From: DASRAP01 sp035277145
Lineage (GTDB): Bacteria; Gemmatimonadota; Gemmatimonadetes; Gemmatimonadales; Gemmatimonadaceae
Direction: 5' to 3'
DNA: 64,000 nt
NCBI GenBank assembly: GCA_035277145.1
Contig: DATELA010000072.1
Span: forward strand, 78,922 to 142,921
Shown here: positions 16,958-23,894 of the stretch, piece after piece
Layout: every line of letters begins with the position of its first letter
Position numbering within the stretch: the first letter of the stretch is position 1
Notes under the pieces: generated by a model
The model's input: the letters and a program-made list of their open reading frames with translations, nothing else
The model's database searches: none
What the model was told of the DNA's origin: nothing
Made by a program: the position numbers and the translations under genes

Positions 16958-17278
16958 ATGAGCGGCGGCGGCGGCAGCGGGGGCGGCGGTCCGGACACAG
17001 CGATCGACTGCGCAAGCTTTGTTGCAACGACCGAAGTCCTCAGTCCCGATCCAGCCGTAGTCAACACAACCAAGAAGAACACAGTCGGAACGCTCCAGCT
17101 AGGATCTGCGGTATCGCGACCCGTCCAGGTTGTGCTTCCTGGCAACGCGATTCTTGGAAGCGTGTCTCCGCCGGGTGTCGCGAAGCTGAAGCAATGCATC
17201 GCCGACGGATTCAAGTATAAGGCGACGGTAGTCGCCATTAGCGGCGGTGCCGTGCGAGTCGAAATTCGACCGAAGTGA
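16958..17278 (+). CDS. Small protein with Gly-rich N-terminus, candidate conjugation substrate
   Basis: 106 residues. It opens MSGGGGSGGGGPDTAIDC, a flexible tail exposing Gly or Ser after Met removal. It continues as a compact beta-rich domain (STATE: FVATTEVLSPDP, VGTLQLGSAVSRPVQVVLPG, YKATVVAISGGAVRVEIRPK), which could be a small barrel or ubiquitin-like fold; I recognise no family. Its TGA overlaps the GTG of the next gene (GTGA), so the two are translationally coupled. It lies 83 bp after the HhH-GPD gene. Position beside a QueC-like enzyme and the glycine tail make it the likely protein acceptor or scaffold of the system; this is inference. Confidence 0.65.
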   Translation: MSGGGGSGGGGPDTAIDCASFVATTEVLSPDPAVVNTTKKNTVGTLQLGSAVSRPVQVVLPGNAILGSVSPPGVAKLKQCIADGFKYKATVVAISGGAVRVEIRPK

Positions 17279-18495
17279 AGCTGCTTGAGATCGCGGGCGG
17301 GCTATACCGCGAAGCCTGTCGTGAGCCATTTATCTACAATGAGCTTCGCGGCTCGGGCGGGCGCGCGGCGTGGGTCGCCGTAGAACTGGGTTGCGCCGCG
17401 CGGCTCCATACCTGCGTCGATGACACAACGAACGAAGACGCGAAGGAATGGGCTTCGACAGTAGGTATGTCGCTCGCCGCTCATGAAACTCGGGCTGTGC
17501 CAAGCTTCGCATACGTCCACGCGCTTTCCATCCCGGTTATCCGTCCACACCCACTCGAATTGATGGACAAGACACGTGTTGACGTGGAAGCGGAAACGGT
17601 GCTCCGCTTTGGAATGCTTGAAGCAAACACCATCGTGCGCGCGAAAACTGCAGTGTATGACCCGCAGTCGGCGTTCTCGCCCGAGCCGTTTCGTGCAAAT
17701 GGGTCGACCGCGGCGCGGTTAGGCATTGTCGCCAACGAATCCGAGGCAAGGTCGCTTGCTGGAAACGCGGTAGCGACTCCTGCAGAGCTAGCCATGACGA
17801 TTCGAAATCGGGAGCAGGCCGAGGTGGCCGTCGTGAAGGCTGGGGCCAGCGGCGCATGGGTGGCTGACGCCCACGAAGTTGTACATGTCCCGAGCCGAGT
17901 TACGCCACGGGTGTGGTCTATAGGATCTGGGGACGTTTTCGCGAGCGTCTTTGCCGTCCGCTGGGCTCTCGAGGACGCCAACGCTGCTGATGCCGCGTCG
18001 GAAGCAAGCAGAGCTGTCGCCGCGTACGTCGATCGGCAGGTGCCGCCGAAACGCGAAGATCTGGTCGAGTCAGAACGTTACCCCCAGGCGAGCAATCAGG
18101 TACCGCGCGGCCAGGTATATCTCGCCGCACCGTTTTTTTGCGTCGCACAGCGTTGGCTTGTCGAGGAGTGTCGCGCGTCGATGCCCCGCACGGTGAAGGT
18201 TTTCTCGCCACTCCACGATGTCGGCAGGGGCCCGTTCGACGAAGTGGCTGAGGCTGACCTGCGAGCGCTGGACGCGAGCGACGCTGTCCTGGCACTTGTC
18301 GAAGGGTGCGATCCTGGAACGCTCGTTGAGGTTGGGCACGCGCGCGCGCGCGGCATCCCAGTTGTTGCGCTCGCTGAGTCTCTGTCGGAAGAGTCGCTAG
18401 TCATGCTTAGAGGAACTGGTTGCATCATCACGCAAGACCTTGTCAGCGCGATCTACAACGTCGTTTGGCAGCTTGGCACCACGAAATCACGTTAG
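17275..18495 (+). CDS. PfkB-family kinase fused to nucleoside 2-deoxyribosyltransferase domain
   Basis: 406 residues, GTG start overlapping the previous stop. N-terminal ribokinase fold (about 1-255): GSGGRAAWVAVELG near residue 27 and the PfkB signature IGSGDVFASVFA (216-227), with Asp220 as the expected catalytic base. C-terminal deoxyribosyltransferase-like fold (about 280-400): VYLAAPFF (281-288), DASDAVLALVEGCDPGTLVEVG (333-354) with Glu352 as the likely nucleophile. Both activities handle nucleosides: phosphorylating the sugar and making or breaking N-glycosidic bonds. In this operon they could supply, strip or recycle a modified base. The fusion is clear; the substrate is not. Confidence 0.85.
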   Translation: MKLLEIAGGLYREACREPFIYNELRGSGGRAAWVAVELGCAARLHTCVDDTTNEDAKEWASTVGMSLAAHETRAVPSFAYVHALSIPVIRPHPLELMDKTRVDVEAETVLRFGMLEANTIVRAKTAVYDPQSAFSPEPFRANGSTAARLGIVANESEARSLAGNAVATPAELAMTIRNREQAEVAVVKAGASGAWVADAHEVVHVPSRVTPRVWSIGSGDVFASVFAVRWALEDANAADAASEASRAVAAYVDRQVPPKREDLVESERYPQASNQVPRGQVYLAAPFFCVAQRWLVEECRASMPRTVKVFSPLHDVGRGPFDEVAEADLRALDASDAVLALVEGCDPGTLVEVGHARARGIPVVALAESLSEESLVMLRGTGCIITQDLVSAIYNVVWQLGTTKSR

Positions 18496-18510
18496 GACCG
18501 ACGACTCATA

Positions 18511-19113
18511 ATGACGAGCACTGCGCGCCGAGCGTTGCTGCTTTCAGGAGGCCTCGATTCGTCTGCACTCGCGTTTGTCGAGCGGCCTGACGTTTGCGTC
18601 ACTATTGACTATGGTCAGCTGGCGTCAGCCGGCGAGCTGCGTGCGTCGAGAGCAGTATGCGAAATGCTTGGCTTAAGGCACGACGTCGTTCGGGTTGACT
18701 GCAGCGCACTAGGTTCGGGCGACTTGGCCGGGCGGCCTGCCTTGGATATTGCCCCGGTTCCAGAGTGGTGGCCATTCCGGAACCAGCTGATCGTCACGTT
18801 GGCGGCCATTCACCTCGCAACGAACAACGCGGCAGAGATTCTCGTCGGTGCGGTGAGCACGGACGGCGCTCACGCTGATGGGCGCAGCGAGTTCTTTGCG
18901 GCGCTCAACGGGCTCCTAGCTATTCAGGAAGGCGCCTTTTGCGTGCGAACGCCCGCTCTTGCGTTCACAACCGCTTCGTTTGTACAAGCGCACAACGTCC
19001 CGCGTGAACTGCTCGGATGGGCACATTCCTGCCATACCGGTGAGTGGGCGTGTGGCGAGTGCCGCGGGTGCGCGAAGTACAGCGGGGTTATGCGACAGCT
19101 ATTTGGCGCCTAA
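18511..19113 (+). CDS. QueC-like 7-cyano-7-deazaguanine synthase homologue
   Basis: 200 residues. ATP-pyrophosphatase PP-loop SGGLDS (12-17), TIDYGQ (31-36), the PFRNQL segment (88-93), GAVSTDGAHADGRSEFF (113-129) replacing the QueC nucleobase region, and the zinc site Cys174, Cys181, Cys184, Cys187 (SCHTGEWACGECRGC). True QueC converts 7-carboxy-7-deazaguanine to preQ0. This copy is slightly short and no queD, queE or folE gene is nearby, so tRNA queuosine synthesis is unlikely as its role. QueC-like enzymes serve in type IV CBASS and Qat defence, where I recall reports of conjugating deazaguanine to a partner protein. 15 bp after the PfkB gene. Confidence 0.85.
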   Translation: MTSTARRALLLSGGLDSSALAFVERPDVCVTIDYGQLASAGELRASRAVCEMLGLRHDVVRVDCSALGSGDLAGRPALDIAPVPEWWPFRNQLIVTLAAIHLATNNAAEILVGAVSTDGAHADGRSEFFAALNGLLAIQEGAFCVRTPALAFTTASFVQAHNVPRELLGWAHSCHTGEWACGECRGCAKYSGVMRQLFGA

Positions 19114-19123
19114 ATCCTTGAGC

Positions 19124-19789
19124 ATGCTGAGTCCCGTGCCGAGAGCTGAGACTCGTGCGTACACAAACGTCGCGTACTGGACGGGTCCGACCGTAGATCT
19201 CCCTCCGCCGGCGCGGCGTAGAGCGGATCTGTTCACCGCGCTCGGGAGGAGGCGAACGACACAGCCAACGCGCCGGCTCTCACGGGCGGAGCTCGCGACC
19301 TTGTGTTGGTTCGCCGGGAAGGACCTCGCCCACCGAAGAGTCGGTGGCGACGCAACATGGGTACATCGTGCCTTACCATCCGCCGGTGGCTGCCACCCCG
19401 TTGACCTGATCGTTCGTGGAGTCACAGGGCTCGACAACCGATGGTGGCGCTATGACTCTCGCACGCATTCACTAAGTGCCGTGAAGGTCCGCTCGATCCG
19501 AGCCTTGAATCGCTTTCACCATGCGATCGACGTCGTGCGTTCGACGAACGACGCGGCAACAACAATTTGGATGGTCATCGAACCGGGGCGAACGTCGCGA
19601 AAATACGCCAACGCTCACAGTCTGGTGTGGCGTGACGCAGGTGTCGTTCTTGCTGGCATCGCTCTCGTCGCGGCCGCAATGAACTTCGCGTGCCGGCCAT
19701 TAGGCATGACGGGCGAACCCGAGCTTTCGGCTGCGCTGGGATTCAAGGCGTTACGCGGTGCCGGCGGGTTACTGGTCGGGCACAAATAG
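19124..19789 (+). CDS. SagB-like nitroreductase-family flavoprotein
   Basis: 221 residues. Nitroreductase fold of the SagB type: GRRRTTQPTRRLSRAELATL, the FMN-binding ALPSAGGCHPVDLIV (83-97) and YANAHSLVWRDAGVVLAGIA (161-180) with a final CRPLG turn. SagB enzymes oxidise azolines in RiPP maturation; other members reduce or oxidise diverse small molecules. As the last gene of the operon it could finish a redox step on the conjugated nucleobase or peptide. The ATG at 19124 is 10 bp after the QueC stop; a TTG six bases earlier is an alternative. The C-terminus LLVGHK is short but complete. Confidence 0.75.
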   Translation: MLSPVPRAETRAYTNVAYWTGPTVDLPPPARRRADLFTALGRRRTTQPTRRLSRAELATLCWFAGKDLAHRRVGGDATWVHRALPSAGGCHPVDLIVRGVTGLDNRWWRYDSRTHSLSAVKVRSIRALNRFHHAIDVVRSTNDAATTIWMVIEPGRTSRKYANAHSLVWRDAGVVLAGIALVAAAMNFACRPLGMTGEPELSAALGFKALRGAGGLLVGHK

Positions 19790-19916
19790 ACGCTCGTGGA
19801 AACGCAACGGCGAGAGAGTGCGCGGCGCACGCGATCGACCGATGTTGTCAGCTGCGCCGCGCTGCTTTTTCGCGCTGACGCCTTAACGGCGGAAAGCCAG
19901 CCGGAAGCTGCGTTGA

Positions 19917-20252
19917 CTAATTCGGTCCGCGCGGGCGACGCACTCTGACTCCAGTCGCCGACGCCCCGCCCTGCCAATGCTGGTGTTCCCCGCACCAGTC
20001 GTCGTGCGCTGTTTGCGGGAACGCCGTGTTTTCGACATCAGTCTGGCCGTCGACCATTTCTCCGTCGTCGCTCAGAACTTTTCTTTGGAAAACATGAGGC
20101 GCGTGACGCTTGCACGCTCCGATAGCGAAGCCGAAATCATCGGCGACAATGAACGACCAAAACCAACAAGTTTGGCATGTGGTCGGCTTTCCGTCGTGCC
20201 GCGGGTGACGACGCTGGGCGTCGCCTTCTTCAAAGCGGGGCTCGCGCATCAT
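19917..20252 (-). CDS. Conserved small Cys/His-rich protein
   Basis: 111 residues. The spacing TTCQTCWFW, GACKRHAPHVF, FPQTAHDDWCGEHQHW (four cysteines: CxxC, C, C) matches a widespread uncharacterised bacterial family (CxxCxFW...GxCRRxxP...WPxTxxxDWCGE). It probably binds an iron-sulphur cluster or zinc. It sits alone, convergent with the SagB-like gene and upstream of the minus-strand DUF262 gene. The true start may be the second Met at 20249. No role can be assigned. The flanking gaps 19790-19916 and 20253-20425 show no other gene. Confidence 0.55.
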   Translation of the reverse strand: MMREPRFEEGDAQRRHPRHDGKPTTCQTCWFWSFIVADDFGFAIGACKRHAPHVFQRKVLSDDGEMVDGQTDVENTAFPQTAHDDWCGEHQHWQGGASATGVRVRRPRGPN

Positions 20253-20425
20253 CCCCTCCGTAGGAAACCTCCAGAGCTCGCATGATCGCGCGCTCGCATC
20301 ACGCGCCGCGCATGGTTAGGCGCGAGTCGAACACGCCTGCCTTACAAATTGCGGTGCTTGCCGTGCCTTCCGAACGGTACCGCAGCCCGAACGCAGCGGT
20401 CGATTTCGGCTGCCGACTGCCCCAG

Positions 20426-21448
20426 CTAGTCGCCCTTTACTTTTCGATGCTTTCGGTAGTAAGCGAAATACTCCTTCAGCTTTTCGTGTCGACGTTCGAT
20501 CTGATACCGCTCGCCAGGCGCGCTACTCAGCATCGTCTGAAAGGCGTATAGCTCACGGTTTGTTCGCTCAATGCCCGCTGCGATTTCTTGACGCAACCGA
20601 GCCCAGAGGTCGAACGTAAACGAAGCGAAGATTCGCCTTTCGTCCGCGTCCATTTTTTCGCCTATCTCTTCGAACAACAAGTAGATCGACGTCACGTAGG
20701 ACCGTGTACCAATCTGCTTCGCGCGTGAACCAAACAGTCGGTGCAAGGACCCCATGACAGATACGATACGCGCCGTTTGCTTCGCAAATAGCTGTTTCGC
20801 ATCACCAGTGGGTAGCTCGTACTCCTGAAAAAAGAACAGGAGATCTTCATAGCGTGTCCGCGCAAAACTATGCTGTTTGGCGCGAGCAAATGAGTTAACG
20901 GCGATCTGCGCACCAAGCGTTGCATTAGCGTGGCGTCGCCGAGGAATCTTGAGACTCTCGATAAAGGGATGGTCAGCGAGTTTCCTAAACACAAAATCTC
21001 GCATTTGCCCCGTCGCCGCGTTCAGTTTTTCGCCAGTTACCAAGAGCAGACCGAGCTGCAGGCGCAAGAACAATTCCCGCAGGTATGCGTCGTCCGCGTT
21101 CTCGAAAACGACCACCTGGAGCTCGTAGGTGCGGATTCGCTCCTGCTTCGCGGCTGAGAGTTGTTCAAACGTTCGGAACCGGCCGCCATCGTCGACGGTA
21201 AGCTCACCATCTACAAATTCCCACAGCGACCACAGCCGCTGCGTGCCGTCAACGACTTCGTATTCGTGCCCTTTCGTCTGGTTGAAGTACAGCTTGGGGA
21301 TGTCGATGTCGATCAAGATCGAGTCTATCAACAGCCGACGCTTCTCGACTGCCCACAAGTTCGGTTGCCGCTGATACTCGGGGAAGGTGATCGACGTTCG
21401 CAGCTTGTGAAGCTCTTCGACTGTCCAGTTCCGCACTCGCCGTTTCAT
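20426..21448 (-). CDS. DUF262 (GmrSD/ParB-like) defence nuclease-associated protein
   Basis: 340 residues. DUF262 marks: FPEYQRQPNLWAVEKRRLLI (22-41), LIDIDIPKLYF (45-55) and EVVDGTQRLWSLWEF (64-78), the DGxQR motif of ParB/GmrS-like nucleotidases. The C-terminal half is helical and lacks the HNH domain of GmrD. DUF262 proteins power NTP-dependent restriction of modified phage DNA (GmrSD, BrxU). Its start overlaps the SIR2 stop by 4 bp, and the two follow the methyltransferase gene, forming one minus-strand operon. Codon use looks more AT-tolerant than neighbouring housekeeping genes. Confidence 0.85.
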   Translation of the reverse strand: MKRRVRNWTVEELHKLRTSITFPEYQRQPNLWAVEKRRLLIDSILIDIDIPKLYFNQTKGHEYEVVDGTQRLWSLWEFVDGELTVDDGGRFRTFEQLSAAKQERIRTYELQVVVFENADDAYLRELFLRLQLGLLLVTGEKLNAATGQMRDFVFRKLADHPFIESLKIPRRRHANATLGAQIAVNSFARAKQHSFARTRYEDLLFFFQEYELPTGDAKQLFAKQTARIVSVMGSLHRLFGSRAKQIGTRSYVTSIYLLFEEIGEKMDADERRIFASFTFDLWARLRQEIAAGIERTNRELYAFQTMLSSAPGERYQIERRHEKLKEYFAYYRKHRKVKGD

Positions 21449-22536
21449 GCGGCCTCCCCGATGATCTCACCTAGTACTTGATGAAGTGGCTCTGCGCCCA
21501 ACTCACCTCGCTGCTTGTGATACTGAATCTTCTCCCGCAGCCAATAAAACAGCTGGTTGTCCATTTCCGGAGTGCGTAGCGGATCATTCGGATCCTTGTA
21601 CGGGTCAAACTGTCCTTCAGTTAGAAACCCAATCGGCACAACGTTCTTCAAATACGACGACCGACTAGAGATGCCCATTCCAAGTGGATGGGGCAGAATG
21701 AGTTCGATGCGAAAGGCGCGCCGCTTCGTCATTTCGCGATGCCGTTGCGCGTTAAAGATCATCGACACCAAGTGCCAGTCGTTTTGCGTTAAGCCTGATC
21801 CAACGACGCGCAAGACGTCACAGCTTCGCGATAGGAGCTCGTACGCGCGACCCGCAAGCTTGTTGAACGGGTAGTATTTAGAATCCTTGATGACGGTGGG
21901 CGGAATCCACACTGTATCCGGGTCATAGACAGAGTCCGCCGTCAGAGGGGACACCGACAGCGGAAGCCCGAAGCGCCAAGTGAACGACCCATGCAGGTGG
22001 ATCATCGGAGTAGTCGCGTCATCAGCTGTGAGATCGGTAGCTGAGAACGGCATGCCAATGTTGACGCCTGAAGTCACCTGCTGAGCCGCGACTTGGAGCA
22101 AACCATCATGGTTCGTGGTCAGAATGCCTGCGAGCTGCTCATGAGTGGCGAAACTCGGCCGCCGGTGCAACAGAAGTAGGCCCATTGCCAGCTTGGGCGC
22201 CGTAAGAATCGACGTCTTGGCCAGATTGTCACGAATGTCTTCGAAGTACTTCTTTCTGAGCCGATCAGCGAGCTGCGAATGTTTGGAAGTGTTGCTAGCC
22301 GCTAGCAGGCTGATGAATTTCTCAATGTCTGTTTCAGTTCCGGTAGGTGATTCGGGTTTCCATTTCTTGGACAGTTGGCTCAGTACGCGCGCTGCAACTC
22401 CTTCACCCAACGTGGGGTCGTTGCCCATCAGGAGATTGACTCCGGCGACACCTGTGTAACTGACGTCGGCTTGCGTCGCGCCTGCTCCCCAGAGGTATAC
22501 AACTTGCTTCGCTGCAGGGGTTTTTTTGGCGGGCAT
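21445..22536 (-). CDS. SIR2-like domain protein
   Basis: 363 residues. NAD-binding SIR2 motifs: LWGAGAT (15-21), TTNHDGL (140-146, with Asn142) and MIHLHGSF (178-185). SIR2 domains in defence systems (DSR, Thoeris ThsA, SIR2-HerA, prokaryotic Argonaute partners) deplete NAD to abort infection. The rest is helical with no nuclease motif. It lies 23 bp after the methyltransferase and overlaps the DUF262 gene (ATGA), so this is probably the toxic effector of a three-gene unit. Activity is inferred from motifs only. Confidence 0.85.
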   Translation of the reverse strand: MPAKKTPAAKQVVYLWGAGATQADVSYTGVAGVNLLMGNDPTLGEGVAARVLSQLSKKWKPESPTGTETDIEKFISLLAASNTSKHSQLADRLRKKYFEDIRDNLAKTSILTAPKLAMGLLLLHRRPSFATHEQLAGILTTNHDGLLQVAAQQVTSGVNIGMPFSATDLTADDATTPMIHLHGSFTWRFGLPLSVSPLTADSVYDPDTVWIPPTVIKDSKYYPFNKLAGRAYELLSRSCDVLRVVGSGLTQNDWHLVSMIFNAQRHREMTKRRAFRIELILPHPLGMGISSRSSYLKNVVPIGFLTEGQFDPYKDPNDPLRTPEMDNQLFYWLREKIQYHKQRGELGAEPLHQVLGEIIGEAA

Positions 22537-22559
22537 ACTGAGCGGGACTTAGGAAAGAA

Positions 22560-23858
22560 CTAGGTAGCCGAAAGCCAAAGAACGCTTTCGATTGCGCTGC
22601 TACGAACGCGATAGGTCCTCGCGTGTACGTGGACCGCGGAGAGCGGCCACCGGACACGATAGTTGAACGTGGTGACGTGGTCCCAGCCGGAATTGTGGGC
22701 CATTTGCCGAACGATTCGCGGGAGGTCGTTGCGAATGTCCTTGTAATACGAATCTTGCACGACAATTGCGGACACCCCTCCCGGTTTGACCACCCTGCGC
22801 ATTTCCTCCAACGACCGCCAAAGTCCGTCGAAGTACTGAAGATGATTCTTTAGATAGTAGGTTCGGGACGCCTTTGATGTATGCGCTTCTACATTTCCCA
22901 AGAATCGACGGCACGCGGGGCCCCAAGCGTCTGACACCTGCGGAATCTCCGTCCCTACGGTCGAGGTGCCGAGCAATCGCTCCCGTAGAGATCTCAGCTC
23001 CGTGACTGAGCAACCCAGCACCGCAAGCTCAACCCTTGTTGCGATGGCATAGTCGATCCGCGTGCAGTACGGTGGCGATGTCACGATTGCATCAACTGAA
23101 CTTGCGGCTCGCGGAAGTGCGCGAGAGTCCGCAACCTGCAAAGTCGCCAACGGAACTCGAGCTTCGCCGATCGCTTGTACGATATTCGCAATCCCGTGCG
23201 CCTCGCGCATCATCGCACCAACATTTTCCCGAAACACGCGTTGGACCTTTTCGCGGCTTGGCCTCAACAGCGTGCGCGAATCATTCGCGTGTTTTATCCA
23301 TGTCGGATTGCTCGTACGAAAACCCCGCGCGAGTTCTCGCGCCGTACGAAACAGCGCGACGAAGAAAAACGCCGCTAAGCTTGATACAGAATCGAAACTC
23401 TGCGGGGACGCAACGGTAAGCCTCGTCGACCCCACTAACATTGCCTGAATCGCACGCTCGATGTGGCGAATGTAGGTCGAACTCTCGCGAACGAACCATG
23501 CCCGTAGTGGATCACTGGAACTCACTGGCGCACGGTATGTGTTGGCGGCTCGCACAATGCTGTCGCAGAGTGCTAGCTGGCCAGGTTCGAGCAAGCTATT
23601 CACCAGCCGTGCTTTCGCGACCAGCACCATGACTGGATTCAGGTCATATCCGACCGTGGCATGGCCCAACTCGTGCGCGACTTGAGTCGTGGTTCCGGAT
23701 CCGTTCCAGGGGTCGAGAATAATCGCGTCGTCGCCCAGTTCGATGGAACGAAGGACATCATGCACGAACACTGATGAGAAGCCCGCATAGTACGAGTACC
23801 ATGCGCTACGCCCGGATACGTCACGCGGCCGTCGCTTAGGAGATTCCGGCCTTCTCAT
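22560..23858 (-). CDS. Site-specific DNA methyltransferase (N6A/N4C type)
   Basis: 432 residues. SAM-binding motif I is ILDPWNGSGTTTQVA (47-61) with VGYDLNP (69-75). Catalytic motif IV is TSPPYCTRIDY (260-270), typical of amino-methyltransferases acting on adenine N6 or cytosine N4. The spacer of about 190 residues between them would hold the target-recognition region. It starts 36 bp downstream of the glycyl-tRNA synthetase stop on the same strand and leads the SIR2 and DUF262 genes. It probably protects host DNA or marks self for the two partners. No classical restriction enzyme is adjacent. Confidence 0.85.
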   Translation of the reverse strand: MRRPESPKRRPRDVSGRSAWYSYYAGFSSVFVHDVLRSIELGDDAIILDPWNGSGTTTQVAHELGHATVGYDLNPVMVLVAKARLVNSLLEPGQLALCDSIVRAANTYRAPVSSSDPLRAWFVRESSTYIRHIERAIQAMLVGSTRLTVASPQSFDSVSSLAAFFFVALFRTARELARGFRTSNPTWIKHANDSRTLLRPSREKVQRVFRENVGAMMREAHGIANIVQAIGEARVPLATLQVADSRALPRAASSVDAIVTSPPYCTRIDYAIATRVELAVLGCSVTELRSLRERLLGTSTVGTEIPQVSDAWGPACRRFLGNVEAHTSKASRTYYLKNHLQYFDGLWRSLEEMRRVVKPGGVSAIVVQDSYYKDIRNDLPRIVRQMAHNSGWDHVTTFNYRVRWPLSAVHVHARTYRVRSSAIESVLWLSAT

Positions 23859-23894
23859 GCAATCATGCCGCGATCATGAGATCGTGCGCAAATG

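Noticed and set aside
18511..19113. Housekeeping queC for queuosine
   Set aside because: No queD, queE, queF or folE nearby, and its neighbours are conflict- or nucleoside-type genes; role in tRNA modification is not supported here, although not excluded.
15661..19789. Ordinary type IV CBASS
   Set aside because: No CD-NTase, no TGT-like protein and no recognised effector among the six genes; only the QueC-like and OGG-like components match.
20313..20350. Complete tRNA gene
   Set aside because: Only a T-arm and anticodon-loop-like part fit; no acceptor stem or D-arm pairing could be made.
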